43,387 nt of DNA from Dehalococcoidia bacterium UBA1123. GTDB lineage: Bacteria; Chloroflexota; Dehalococcoidia; Lucifugimonadales; UBA1123. The stretch spans positions 1-43,387 of the forward strand of contig DCAW01000143.1 of assembly GCA_002313895.1 (NCBI GenBank). Reading direction: 5' to 3'. The notes under the pieces were generated by a model. That model was not told where the DNA came from and did not search any database. It was given only the letters and a program-made list of their open reading frames with translations. This document shows positions 15,987 to 24,214 of this stretch, one piece after another; the stretch's first letter is position 1, and each line of letters starts with the position of its first letter. Position numbers and translations under genes: made by a program.

Positions 15987-16781
15987 CTAATGCACATCTT
16001 CGCTCCGATGTGTGGATAGGAACGTGATCCACGGGGCGGCAATTGACTTGAAATGGTCCCAGCTTCCAGGCACCGGATTTGCCACATTTGATGTGTGCTC
16101 CCACAGTCCGTCGATAGTGAACCCGTTCTCGATCAGTCCATTCACCAGCGTGCCGAGCGTGTGTCGGAACTCTCTTGGGCCGACGATTCGATGGTTTTGC
16201 CCGTCGTAGCCTTCGACGTCCCAGTGGGCGTCAGGATATGTTATCTCTCCGTCAGCGTATGCGTCTTTCAGAAGGTATCCCTCGCCGTTCCATTTTTCGT
16301 CGAGTATGGAGTGCGTGAAAGGGTTCGTGCAGTGCAGGCGGTAACCCCCACCATCTCTAAGAACCCGTGCGACCTGTTGGAATACTTCTCCGACCTCAGG
16401 GACAAAGTTTATTGAGTGAGCCTGCCAAACCAGATCGAACGAGTTTGGCTCGAAACGCGAAAGGTCGCGCATGTCACCTTGATGGGTCTCGATATTCAAA
16501 CCGTAGTGAAAAGCGGCTTCGTTGTCTCGCTGCAATTGGGTCTCTGACAGGTCCAACACCGTGACGTTTGCGCCCATCAGCCCAAACGCCACCGACTGCT
16601 GTCCGCCACCCGCCGCAAGACACAGCACGTCTTTGCCTGTCACATCTCCCAGCTTGTCCTGAGGGTTGAACACCTTTTGGGCGGTCGATTCATCGAGGTC
16701 CAGGAATGGGCGAGAATACTCAACGCCCGCCTGGGCAAGCTCCTCCCATCGCTCTTTGTTGAATCGGGCTATCTCGTCCAA
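15987..16781 (-). CDS. class I SAM-dependent methyltransferase
   Basis: 264 residues from a TTG start at 16781 immediately after GAGGAGGTGA on the minus strand. The SAM-binding motif I appears as VLCLAAGGGQQS near residues 50-61, followed by the acidic end of strand 2 (VLDLSETQL), motif II near FDLVWQAHSINF and a motif III-like ARVLRDGGGY. It is a soluble Rossmann-fold methyltransferase of the Methyltransf_11 type. The target cannot be told from sequence. It converges on the MFS transporter with only 10 bases between stops and is divergent from the flavin monooxygenase at 16926. Confidence 0.9.
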   Translation of the reverse strand: MDEIARFNKERWEELAQAGVEYSRPFLDLDESTAQKVFNPQDKLGDVTGKDVLCLAAGGGQQSVAFGLMGANVTVLDLSETQLQRDNEAAFHYGLNIETHQGDMRDLSRFEPNSFDLVWQAHSINFVPEVGEVFQQVARVLRDGGGYRLHCTNPFTHSILDEKWNGEGYLLKDAYADGEITYPDAHWDVEGYDGQNHRIVGPREFRHTLGTLVNGLIENGFTIDGLWEHTSNVANPVPGSWDHFKSIAAPWITFLSTHRSEDVH

Positions 16782-16925
16782 TTTGTCACCTCCTCAAAAT
16801 GCCAGTTTGCCTGAGACGCTCAAACAATTCCGATGGAGGGCCAACCTCTGATACCATCGGGATTCAAACAACAATTTTACATTTTGCGGATGGGCGCAGT
16901 CAGCCCTTCGCAGCGAAAGGGAATC

Positions 16926-18269
16926 ATGGCCGGAGATCGCAACAACAAGATGATCTTGGCGGCGTTCATGCAGGCCGCTAACTGTTCGAACTACGTGGGT
17001 TCCTGGAGGCACCCGGCCTCCGAACCCAACTTCCTGACCGCAGGATTTTACCAGAACATTGCTCGCACGTTGGAGCGCGGGAAGTTTCATTTCGCTTTCA
17101 TCGACGATCGGCTTGCGATGCCCGGCAGGTATGGCGATGCCGTAGACGAGGCGCTTCGCCACGGCGTTCGAGTTGTGAAGCTCGACCTCACACCAGTGGT
17201 GATGGCGATGACGATGGCGACGCGACATCTGGGCGTTGGCGCGACGTACTCTGCGACCTATAACGCCCCGTTCAACATCGCTCGGCTGTTTGCGACGATG
17301 GACCACTTCACCGAAGGCCGTGTTGGCTGGAACGTCGTGACATCGCTCAATGACTCCGAGGCCCAGAATTTCGGGTTCGAGAGCCACCTGGACCACGATG
17401 GCCGATACGATCAGGCAGACGAAACCATGGAGATTGTGACCGGCCTTTGGGATTCCTGGGAGGATGAGGCTCTGAAGGTGGATAAGATTAGTGGCACGTT
17501 CGCAGACCCTGAAAAAGTGCATCGACTGGACTATCAGGGCAAATATTACAACTCTCGCGGGCCTCTGACCGTGCCTCGATCTCCCCAGGGCCACCCGGTA
17601 ATCATGCAGGCGGGGCAAAGCTCACGAGGCAAGACCTTCGCCGGACGTTGGGGGGAGCTTGTCTTCGCCGTGTTCCGTGAAATCGAGCACGGTCAGGAAA
17701 TCAGGGGCGAACTTCGAGATCGGGCCGCGGGCAATGGACGCGACCCGGAGGGAATCAAAGTCGTGACGGCGGCCTACGTCATCGTCGGCGAAACCGAGAC
17801 GATGGCCGAGGAGAAGCTGGCGCTCGCTGAGAGCCTCGCGGACCCGGTGGACAAAATGGCCCTGTTGTCCGAGCTTTTGAATTTCGACTTCTCCCGCCCC
17901 AGTCTGGATCAGGTAATGACCGACGACGATCTCGACCAGATTTCAGGCTCCCGCGGGATGGTGGAGACGATCATGAGAGGCGGGGAAGCCCAGTATCCGA
18001 CATTTGGGGAGTTCATCGGGAACAGCAAGCGAGGCACGGTCCACGAGCTTCCTGTGTTCGTCGGAACTCCCAAAAAGATAGCCGACGAGATGGAGGAGTG
18101 GTTCATCAGCGAGGCGTGTGACGGCTTCATGGTCGCCGCCACCCACCTCCCGGGCGCCTACGAGGATTTCGTGCGACTGGTAGTGCCGGAGCTTCAACGT
18201 CGGGGGCTGGCACAGACGGAGTACAGTGGTCGGACGCTCCGGGATCACCTGGGATTAGCTCGTCCGTAG
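16926..18269 (+). CDS. LLM-class flavin monooxygenase, NtaA/SnaA/DszA-like
   Basis: 447 residues from ATG 16926, behind GAAAGGGAATC; upstream codons to 16833 lack family character. Length and motifs fit the NtaA/SnaA/DszA branch of bacterial luciferase-like FMNH2-dependent monooxygenases: FHFAFIDDRLA, MATRHLGVGATYSATYN, GRVGWNVVTSLND, HPVIMQAGQSSRG and GDGFMV-like SEACDGFMVA. These are two-component enzymes that need FMNH2 from a separate reductase and oxygenate C-N or C-S bonded or recalcitrant substrates. The nitroreductase at 11349 is not an obvious partner, and no dedicated flavin reductase is visible. Expansions of this family are a hallmark reported for SAR202 Chloroflexota. Confidence 0.92.
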   Translation: MAGDRNNKMILAAFMQAANCSNYVGSWRHPASEPNFLTAGFYQNIARTLERGKFHFAFIDDRLAMPGRYGDAVDEALRHGVRVVKLDLTPVVMAMTMATRHLGVGATYSATYNAPFNIARLFATMDHFTEGRVGWNVVTSLNDSEAQNFGFESHLDHDGRYDQADETMEIVTGLWDSWEDEALKVDKISGTFADPEKVHRLDYQGKYYNSRGPLTVPRSPQGHPVIMQAGQSSRGKTFAGRWGELVFAVFREIEHGQEIRGELRDRAAGNGRDPEGIKVVTAAYVIVGETETMAEEKLALAESLADPVDKMALLSELLNFDFSRPSLDQVMTDDDLDQISGSRGMVETIMRGGEAQYPTFGEFIGNSKRGTVHELPVFVGTPKKIADEMEEWFISEACDGFMVAATHLPGAYEDFVRLVVPELQRRGLAQTEYSGRTLRDHLGLARP

Positions 18270-18293
18270 CCCAGACGCCGAGGCGCTATTTTT

Positions 18294-19078
18294 CTAGATG
18301 CCAGCGCCGCCGTCCACCTTCAGGTTCACCCTGGTAATCATCGAAGCGCCGTCTGACGCCAGGAACAAGAACGCTTTGGCTATGTCCTCTGGGATTTGGA
18401 GTCGGCCCAGCGGGGTGGCGTCGAGTCTGCGCTGGTAGTTGTCCGGGTTGTCGATGGTGGTGGGCCAGTCGTTGGGGCTGTGGGCGTTGTCTTGGCGGAT
18501 GAAAGGCGTGTCGACGTGGCCGGGGGAGACCATGTTGCATCGGATGCCGTCCGATGCGTAGGATTTGGCCGCCGACTGGGGGGTCGTCAGCTCGACTATT
18601 CCCGCCTTGCTGGCCCCGTAAGCCGGGCTCCCGCCTCCAGAACGATTGGACGCAAGCGATCCCATGTTGACGATGGCCCCGCCTCCAGCGCGGCGCATGG
18701 CGGGCACAGCAGCTTTGATCCCCAGAAACGCCCCGGTGAGACCGATGTTCGTGACAGTGTGCCATATCCCCTCGGTCTGGTCATCGAAACTGACACGGAA
18801 GTTGGCCCCGGCGTTGTTACACAGTATCGTCAAAGATCCGAACGTTTTCTTGGTTTTACAACTGCTTTTGCCCAGTGTGATGACTCCGTGACATCTAGAG
18901 AAACGTATATTGCCTTGCCGCTGGCTTCGATAATCTCAGATGCTACCTGCCTCCGAACGGTTTCATTGATGTCCACCACGCATACCGACGCGCCCTCGGA
19001 TGCGAAAAGACGAGCCCGCGCCGCCGCCATGCCGCTGGCAGCGCGGGTTATCAGGGCGGTCTGGTTATCTAATCTCAT
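18294..19078 (-). pseudogene. short-chain dehydrogenase, frameshifted
   Basis: The N-terminal part (ATG 19078) opens MRLDNQTALITRAASGMAAA, an SDR start whose glycine-rich loop TGxxxGxG has lost its first and last glycines (R and A). The frame breaks near 18835-18855, inside AKAVVKPRK. The rest continues in another frame: LTILCNNAGANF, the catalytic YGASK, CNMVSPGHVDTPF and LKVDGGAGI, ending at TAG 18296-18294. The C-terminal half looks intact and could in principle be read alone, but without the cofactor-binding part it would be inactive. It lies directly downstream of a decayed enolase-superfamily gene on the same strand, so a former operon seems to have been lost together. Confidence 0.82.
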
Positions 19079-19108
19079 GGTGTTTATCGCCTTGAACGTT
19101 TTCAGGAT

Positions 19109-20214
19109 TTACCGAAGGGCCACTGAGCCGTCCTCCCCTGTCGATCCGTCGCCAGGGCTGGTGTTGTGGGGCAATCCTGCGATGCCGTGGTCGTCTAGCT
19201 CCATCCCGATGCCTGGAGTTTCGGGATGGAGCTAGACGTCCTTGAGTTGGGACACCTGTTTGACCACCGTCGTGCTCGGAGGGTCATCCTCTCTGAAATA
19301 TTCCTGCAAATCCCAGTTCTGAGTGCAGGTGGCGAGCTAAACGCCCACCACTGTGCCGACGGGGCAGAGGAAGTTATGAGGTATCACGTTGGTTGTAAGA
19401 CTCGGCGATGGCGGCTATCTTTTTGACCTGGCTGATGCCTCCAGCGAGGCTAACGTCTGGCCGGAAAAACGCGACGACGTTGATTTCGGAAAATTCCTTG
19501 AACTCCCAGATCGTGTGGTTTCGCTCTCCCACTGCTATCGGCAGATTGACCTTCTGAGCAACGTCTCGCATTGACATCCCACTGTCAGGCGCAATTGGGT
19601 CTTCGTAGAAGTAGGGCAGGAAATTTTCGATCTGCTGGGCGAAGATGACGGCCTGCGATGGAACCATGTTGCGATGAATCTCTACGCCGATGTCCACGTT
19701 CCACCCAACGGTTTCGCGGATAGCCGCAACGATGCCCGTGCATTCTCGGATGAGGTTGGGGTAGCGTTTCTTGGGCCATCCGATTCGGAAAGGTGTCATT
19801 TTGACGGCAGTGAAGCCATCTCGCACGGCGCGGGCCGCCGACTCGACCAGGGCATCCTCGCCCGAGCCGTTCAGCAGACACATAGCGCGAACCTTGTCCT
19901 CCCAGCAGGCCTCAGACCGGGGCCTCGTAACGCTTGCCCTTGATGTCCCATAGCGCCTGGTCGATGGATGAAATGGCCGCGCCCACAGCTCCGCCTCGGA
20001 AGCTATAAGTTCGGTACAGGGTATTTCAGATGCACTCGATTCTCATAGGGTCATGTCCCAGAAGCATGTCGGAATACGAATTCACCACCGACCCCGCGGC
20101 GCGAGGGAAGCTCCAGAATGTCCCTTCGCCGACGCCTTGTGCGTCGTCGTCCGTGGTCAACCTCAAAAAGAAGAATCTGTCGGCGACGAAGGTTTCGATT
20201 TGTTCAATTCTCAT
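19109..20214 (-). pseudogene. mandelate racemase/enolase-superfamily dehydratase, multiply disrupted
   Basis: The N-terminal capping domain starts at ATG 20214 (MRIEQIETFVADRFFFLRL, GEGTFWSFPRAAG). TGA at 20028-20026 replaces a Trp in CI-stop-NTLYRTY, and TGA at 19914-19912 replaces a Trp in EAPV-stop-GLLGG. A frameshift follows near 19895. The barrel domain then reads in another frame (FTAVKMTPFRIGW, VDIGVEIHRN, YFYEDPIAPDS, VGERNH, FFRPDVSLAGG). A second one-base shift after AIAESYN leads to VIPHNFLCPVGTVVGV, a TAG at 19339-19337, LATCTQNWDLQEYF, a second TAG at 19234-19232, and TPGIGMELDD. Four stops and two frameshifts rule out function. The ancestor was a full-length enzyme of about 368 codons, probably a sugar-acid dehydratase. 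Confidence 0.88.
19192..19238. repeat. perfect 18-base inverted repeat inside the enolase pseudogene
   Basis: CGTCTAGCTCCATCCCGA (19192-19209) and its exact complement TCGGGATGGAGCTAGACG (19221-19238) are separated by 11 bases. It lies within the former C-terminal coding region and has no T run on either side, so it is not a typical terminator. One of the pseudogene's TAG stops falls inside one arm, while the matching bases in the other arm encode the conserved Leu-Asp of GMELDD. Confidence 0.85.
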
Positions 20215-20631
20215 GTGTTGACCTTTTTGTTGACGATAAAGAAACTTGGTGGCGTATATGCAGGCATTTGAACGTGGTCAATCGACACGCGCTTACGACT
20301 GGACGGACAGGGGCTCAGGCCTTCAATGAATGCCAGTTTCAGCCTTTTGTTAAGGGTTGATTAACGTCTCAAAATTGCTGTAAAAGTATTCAGGTTTCCT
20401 ATTTCGCATGCGAGGGGTTTCTGGTAATGTGATCTATGGGTTCGTTGCTGTGTCGGTGTGGTCCACATCGAATTCAAGCGCCCCAACGGCCCAATAAAAT
20501 TTCCAGCCGAGGAGTCTCCCGATTATCTTCGGCGTTTTACGTAGACCGATCAGTAATTGTTGGCATGTGGAGCTATCGATTTGAGCAGCATCGATAATAA
20601 CCGCAATCAAATTCAGGCAGACAATCAGCCG
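20215..20631. other. intergenic stretch without a recognisable gene
   Basis: 417 bases between the enolase pseudogene (divergent) and the probable ATG of the MFS transporter. I see no coding similarity on either strand, no tRNA and no convincing promoter. A seven-pair hairpin TATCGAT-9 bases-ATCGATA lies at 20574-20596. The transporter frame is open back to TTG 20557, so part of this stretch may be coding. Confidence 0.5.
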
Positions 20632-22041
20632 ATGACGTCCAGTTACAATGCCGTTCAGAATACGAGCCTTGACGCCGGTTTGACTCCTGGCGCCGCGCCT
20701 GCTCCAGACCAGCGAGCAGAAATGCCGCCAATCACATCTGGAATTGTTGATTCCAGTTTGGAAACGGATCACACGGTTGCCCAGATCACCGTGGCTCGGC
20801 CTCGCGGGCGCCGGATTCGCATGCCCGAGAATCTCCACACGTTTGAGTCTTTCAAATACCGCAACTATCGGTATGTGTGGGCTACCACGTTGTTCTCCAG
20901 CGGTGGATTTTGGATGCAGCAGATTGTGATTGGGTGGTTGATGTACGACATCACCCGATCGGCCTTTTTGACCACACTGGCAATGGGATTGGACGCCCTG
21001 CCGATTCTGCTGATCGGCCCAATTGGTGGCCTGCTGGTGGATAGCTTGGACAGGCGAAAGCTTCTGGCTGGAATATACGCTTACCAAGCCTTTGTAACGG
21101 CTGTGTTCGCTACCTTTGTGATTCTGGGATCCGTCGAGCCGTTGCACATATTCATATACATAATGATGATGGGCGTTGGTTGGGTGATCCTCGACCCCGC
21201 TCGTGCCTCACTAGTGTCTACTACTGTGCCTGGCGAAACACTGGTTAACGCTTTTGCCCTGAACTCTCTGGGCTTCAGCGTGACAAGGCTGGCCGCTCCC
21301 GCTATTGGAGGCGGGTTGCTGGCTCTGGGTGGGCCTGGCCCAGCGCTAGTGATTGAGGCTATTTTGCAAGGGTTGGCCGTGGTTGCGGCGCTGGCAATCC
21401 AGTTGCCGTCTGCTGAAAGAGCCGAACTGAAGCTCAAAACTGCGGTCTCAAGGCTTGTGGAGGGCGCCCTATACGTCAAGAGTCAACCGGTGATACTTAG
21501 TGTCATCGCGCTCAGTTTCGTTCCACCAATGATGTCGTTCCCTTTTCTCAACGGTCTGATGCCTGTGTTCGCCGCCGAGATATTCGAGACAGGCTCGGTT
21601 GGGTTGGGCCTGCTGATGTCATCGCTGGGCGCGGGTTCAGTTCTAGGCACGCTGGTATTGGCTTCATTTGGCAACGTCAGGCGCAAGGGGCAGTTGATTA
21701 TCCTGAGTGTCGCGTTGACATCTGTAACGATGCTGGCGTTCTCGCAGGTCACTTCGATCTACATGGCATTCCCGATACTGATAGCGTCCAGCGTCGGCAT
21801 GATGGTGTTCTTCTCGACTTCGAGCGCGTTGGTGCAGAGTATCGTGCCTGACGAGTTCCGTGGCAGGGTGACTTCGATTTCGATGTTTTCCTTTGGGATG
21901 ATGCCGGTAGGTAGCCTCGCAGCGGGAGTCCTCGCCCAACGCCTGGGAGCGCCCACGGCAATGCTTGTTGCTTCAGGCGTCGTGGCGTTCCTTCTCGTGG
22001 CGTTCATTCTGAACTCTCGTTTGCTGTGGAACACCAAGTGA
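20632..22041 (+). CDS. MFS transporter (EntS-like exporter family)
   Basis: 469 residues from ATG 20632; TTG 20557 would add 25 residues and neither has a strong ribosome site. A polar N-terminal tail of about 65 residues, rich in Pro, Ala and Asp, precedes the first helix. After it come YRNYRYVWATTLFSSGG and roughly 12 membrane helices. The loop after helix 2 contains GGLLVDSLDRRKLL, the superfamily signature, and IVPDEFRGRVTSI marks the second half. Relatives include enterobactin exporter EntS and drug-efflux proteins, so export is more likely than uptake. It is paralogous to the gene at 14729. It stands upstream of the phosphate module but is separated by 126 bases. Confidence 0.88.
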   Translation: MTSSYNAVQNTSLDAGLTPGAAPAPDQRAEMPPITSGIVDSSLETDHTVAQITVARPRGRRIRMPENLHTFESFKYRNYRYVWATTLFSSGGFWMQQIVIGWLMYDITRSAFLTTLAMGLDALPILLIGPIGGLLVDSLDRRKLLAGIYAYQAFVTAVFATFVILGSVEPLHIFIYIMMMGVGWVILDPARASLVSTTVPGETLVNAFALNSLGFSVTRLAAPAIGGGLLALGGPGPALVIEAILQGLAVVAALAIQLPSAERAELKLKTAVSRLVEGALYVKSQPVILSVIALSFVPPMMSFPFLNGLMPVFAAEIFETGSVGLGLLMSSLGAGSVLGTLVLASFGNVRRKGQLIILSVALTSVTMLAFSQVTSIYMAFPILIASSVGMMVFFSTSSALVQSIVPDEFRGRVTSISMFSFGMMPVGSLAAGVLAQRLGAPTAMLVASGVVAFLLVAFILNSRLLWNTK

Positions 22042-22167
22042 ACAGTGGATATTGATATCAAGTCGAAAACCGCAGCTGACCAGACTCGCATTCACGGGTG
22101 CAGGCTAGTACAATCTACACGGGTTTCGGAAGACTAGGGAGGCACATCGTTGTAATGGAGGTCTGCT

Positions 22168-22407
22168 ATGGCTACAACGGCATATATCATGATTGAGACC
22201 AACATTGGAATGGTCAAGGACGTTGCGAACTCGCTGCGGGCTGTGCCTGGGGTGTCAGAGGTGGACGTGGTCATTGGGCCGTACGACATCATCGCGAAAG
22301 TCACTGCAGATATGAACAGTGTCAGTGACCTGTTGGCCGGCGAGATTCACAAGATCAATGGCGTGACTCGCACATTCACCTGCATGTCTTTGAACAATAG
22401 GGATTGA
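22168..22407 (+). CDS. stand-alone Lrp/AsnC-type ligand-binding (RAM) domain protein
   Basis: 79 residues from ATG 22168 with AATGGAGG upstream. The whole protein is one RAM domain: AYIMIETNIG, VPGVSEVDVVIGPYDIIAKV, INGVTRTFTC, the alpha-beta sandwich that binds amino acids and forms dimers in Lrp/AsnC regulators. The DNA-binding helix-turn-helix half is absent, and the good start site shows that this is the native form. Such small proteins occur widely in archaea and Chloroflexota; they may sense small molecules or modify full-length Lrp partners. It precedes the DUF47 and PiT genes by 96 bases, suggesting a link with phosphate transport, which is inference. Confidence 0.85.
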   Translation: MATTAYIMIETNIGMVKDVANSLRAVPGVSEVDVVIGPYDIIAKVTADMNSVSDLLAGEIHKINGVTRTFTCMSLNNRD

Positions 22408-22503
22408 ATTTATCTCCGCGACATGTAACTCCTGATCGGATTAACGAATGATCGGGACGGCTCCGGTCTGGTTTGACGCGCCTAACAATTATCGAGGTGT
22501 GAT

Positions 22504-23139
22504 TTGAGGTTCTTGCCTTCATTTCTTCCTAAAGAGAACCAATTCTTCTTTCTATTGCATCAGAGCGCGGTCAACATCCAGGATGTGGCGCGCCGACTCC
22601 AAGACCTTATGCACAACTTCGAAAATGTTGAAGCCAAGGTCCAGGAAATCAAGGATCGAGAGGAATTGGGAGATCGGGTTATCCACGACATCACCCGCGC
22701 CCTTCACAAGACATTCCTGACCCCCATCGACCGAGAGGATATCCTGGAACTTGCTGGCAGGCTTGATGACGTGGTGGACGCCATCGACGAGGCCGCCCAA
22801 TACGTTCTCGAATATCGCATTGAGAAGACCACACATCGGGCCAGGAATCTTTCGGACATCATAGTCGAATGTGCCGACGAACTGGTGAAGGCGATGGAAA
22901 TGCTGGCTGCTCGAAACTCCAAACTGATGGAAATTCTTCCGATTACTGTGGAAATCAACCGATTGGAGAATGTCGCGGACCAGGAAGCGAGCAAGGCCAG
23001 AGGCGAGTTGTTCAGCACCGGTTTCGAATTTGACCAGGTTCTAAAGTGGCGAGACATCTACGATGATCTGGAACAAGCAACCGACCGGGCGGAGGATGCC
23101 GCAAACGTGTTGGAAGGGATCGTGCTCAAACACTCGTGA
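22504..23139 (+). CDS. DUF47 / PhoU-like accessory protein of the PiT phosphate transporter
   Basis: 211 residues from TTG 22504 behind CGAGGTG. All-helical, charged protein with the DUF47 features: FLPKENQFFFLLHQSAVNIQ at the N-terminus, DREDILELAGRLDDVVDAID with the metal-binding-type E/D xxx D pattern as in PhoU helices, and a final WRDIYDDLEQATDRAEDAAN helix. DUF47 proteins are encoded next to Pit permeases and are thought to control phosphate uptake in the way PhoU controls Pst. Here the PiT gene follows after 29 bases, which makes the pairing firm. It is cytoplasmic. Confidence 0.92.
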   Translation: MRFLPSFLPKENQFFFLLHQSAVNIQDVARRLQDLMHNFENVEAKVQEIKDREELGDRVIHDITRALHKTFLTPIDREDILELAGRLDDVVDAIDEAAQYVLEYRIEKTTHRARNLSDIIVECADELVKAMEMLAARNSKLMEILPITVEINRLENVADQEASKARGELFSTGFEFDQVLKWRDIYDDLEQATDRAEDAANVLEGIVLKHS

Positions 23140-23168
23140 TTGATCGTCGAGGAACCTGTTAACCAAGC

Positions 23169-24170
23169 ATGATTGAATCTTCCTCTTTAACCTTCCTCAT
23201 CATCGTAATCATCATTGCTTTAGCCTTCGAATTCGCCAACGGATTTAACGACGCTGCCAACGCCATCGCCACAGTAGTTTCTACCCGGGTCATGTCACCA
23301 TTGTCCGCTGTCATAATGGCAGCGGTGTTCAACTTCGTGGGCGCAATCACCGGAACCGCCGTCGCCAAAGCTGTCGCGAAAGGGGTAGTGGACCCGGACG
23401 GCATAACTCAGGTGGTCGTTGCCGGAGGAGTAGCCGCCGCCGCGCTCTGGGTGTTTGTTGCCAGCAGATTCGGCATGCCTGTCAGTGGGAGTCACAGCCT
23501 GATTGCTGGAGTTGCCGGTTCTGGAGTCGCCCACAGCGGAATTGACGTTCTGCAGGGGGCAGGTCTCACCAGGATTCTGGAAGGCCTCGTCTTGTCCCCC
23601 ATACTTGGATTCTTGCTGGCCTACCTCGTGATGCTTATCATCTACTGGTCACTGCGTAGAATGTCCCCAGCGAAAATCACCTTGATTTTCTCAAAAGCAC
23701 AGATGTTCACCGCGGGATGGATGGCGTTCAGTCACGGGTCGAACGACGCCCAAAAAACAATGGGTATCATCACTCTAGCGTTGTTCACCTACGGCTCCAT
23801 TGAGGTTCTGGATGTCCCGCTGTGGGTCATCATCGTATCCGGGCTGGTCATGGGCGCTGGTACGTACTTCGGAGGTTTCAAGGTCATTCGGACCTTAGGG
23901 GTCCGAATCGTCACCATGAGGCCGATTCACGGGTTTGCCGCCGAGGGCGCCGCAGCCGGAGTCATCACTATGGCATCCAGACTGGGAATCCCCATCAGCA
24001 CCACCCACACCATAACGTCGTCGATTCTGGGCATGGGTTCCACGCGGCGGTTGTCGGCGGTCCGATGGGGCGTCGCCCGGAGCATCGTCTATGCATGGAT
24101 ACTCACTTTCCCGATATGCGCTCTGTTGGGCGCGGCGTTGTATCATCTGATTAACCTGGTGGCGATTTAG
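23169..24170 (+). CDS. pit: PiT-family inorganic phosphate transporter
   Basis: 333 residues from ATG 23169. The two family signatures are present in the inverted halves: FANGFNDAANAIATVVSTR near residue 23 and FSHGSNDAQKTMGIITLAL near residue 188. GMPVSGSHSLIAG and GIPISTTHTITSSILG are the paired helix-loop motifs that form the ion and phosphate path. About ten membrane helices can be drawn. The protein moves phosphate with a proton or sodium ion across the inner membrane at low affinity. It is the last gene of the RAM-DUF47-PiT run. The length is that of the short bacterial/archaeal class without a large central loop. Confidence 0.95.
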   Translation: MIESSSLTFLIIVIIIALAFEFANGFNDAANAIATVVSTRVMSPLSAVIMAAVFNFVGAITGTAVAKAVAKGVVDPDGITQVVVAGGVAAAALWVFVASRFGMPVSGSHSLIAGVAGSGVAHSGIDVLQGAGLTRILEGLVLSPILGFLLAYLVMLIIYWSLRRMSPAKITLIFSKAQMFTAGWMAFSHGSNDAQKTMGIITLALFTYGSIEVLDVPLWVIIVSGLVMGAGTYFGGFKVIRTLGVRIVTMRPIHGFAAEGAAAGVITMASRLGIPISTTHTITSSILGMGSTRRLSAVRWGVARSIVYAWILTFPICALLGAALYHLINLVAI

Positions 24171-24214
24171 CCGCGAACCAGATTCTCGTATTTTGACGGA
24201 GGGAATTTCACGTT

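Noticed and set aside
18396..19235. 279-codon open frame on the plus strand over the SDR pseudogene
   Set aside because: The minus strand codes for clear SDR and enolase motifs; the plus-strand translation is arginine- and serine-rich without any fold signature.
19192..19238. Reading the 18-base inverted repeat as a transcription terminator
   Set aside because: No T run on either side, and it lies within former coding sequence of the enolase-superfamily gene.
6699..20028. Possible reassignment of TGA as a sense codon, since TGA interrupts the FHA gene and replaces Trp twice in the enolase gene
   Set aside because: Several intact genes end at TGA (for example the nitroreductase, the DAO-type oxidoreductase and the MFS transporter at 15976), and the disrupted enolase gene also has TAG stops and frameshifts.
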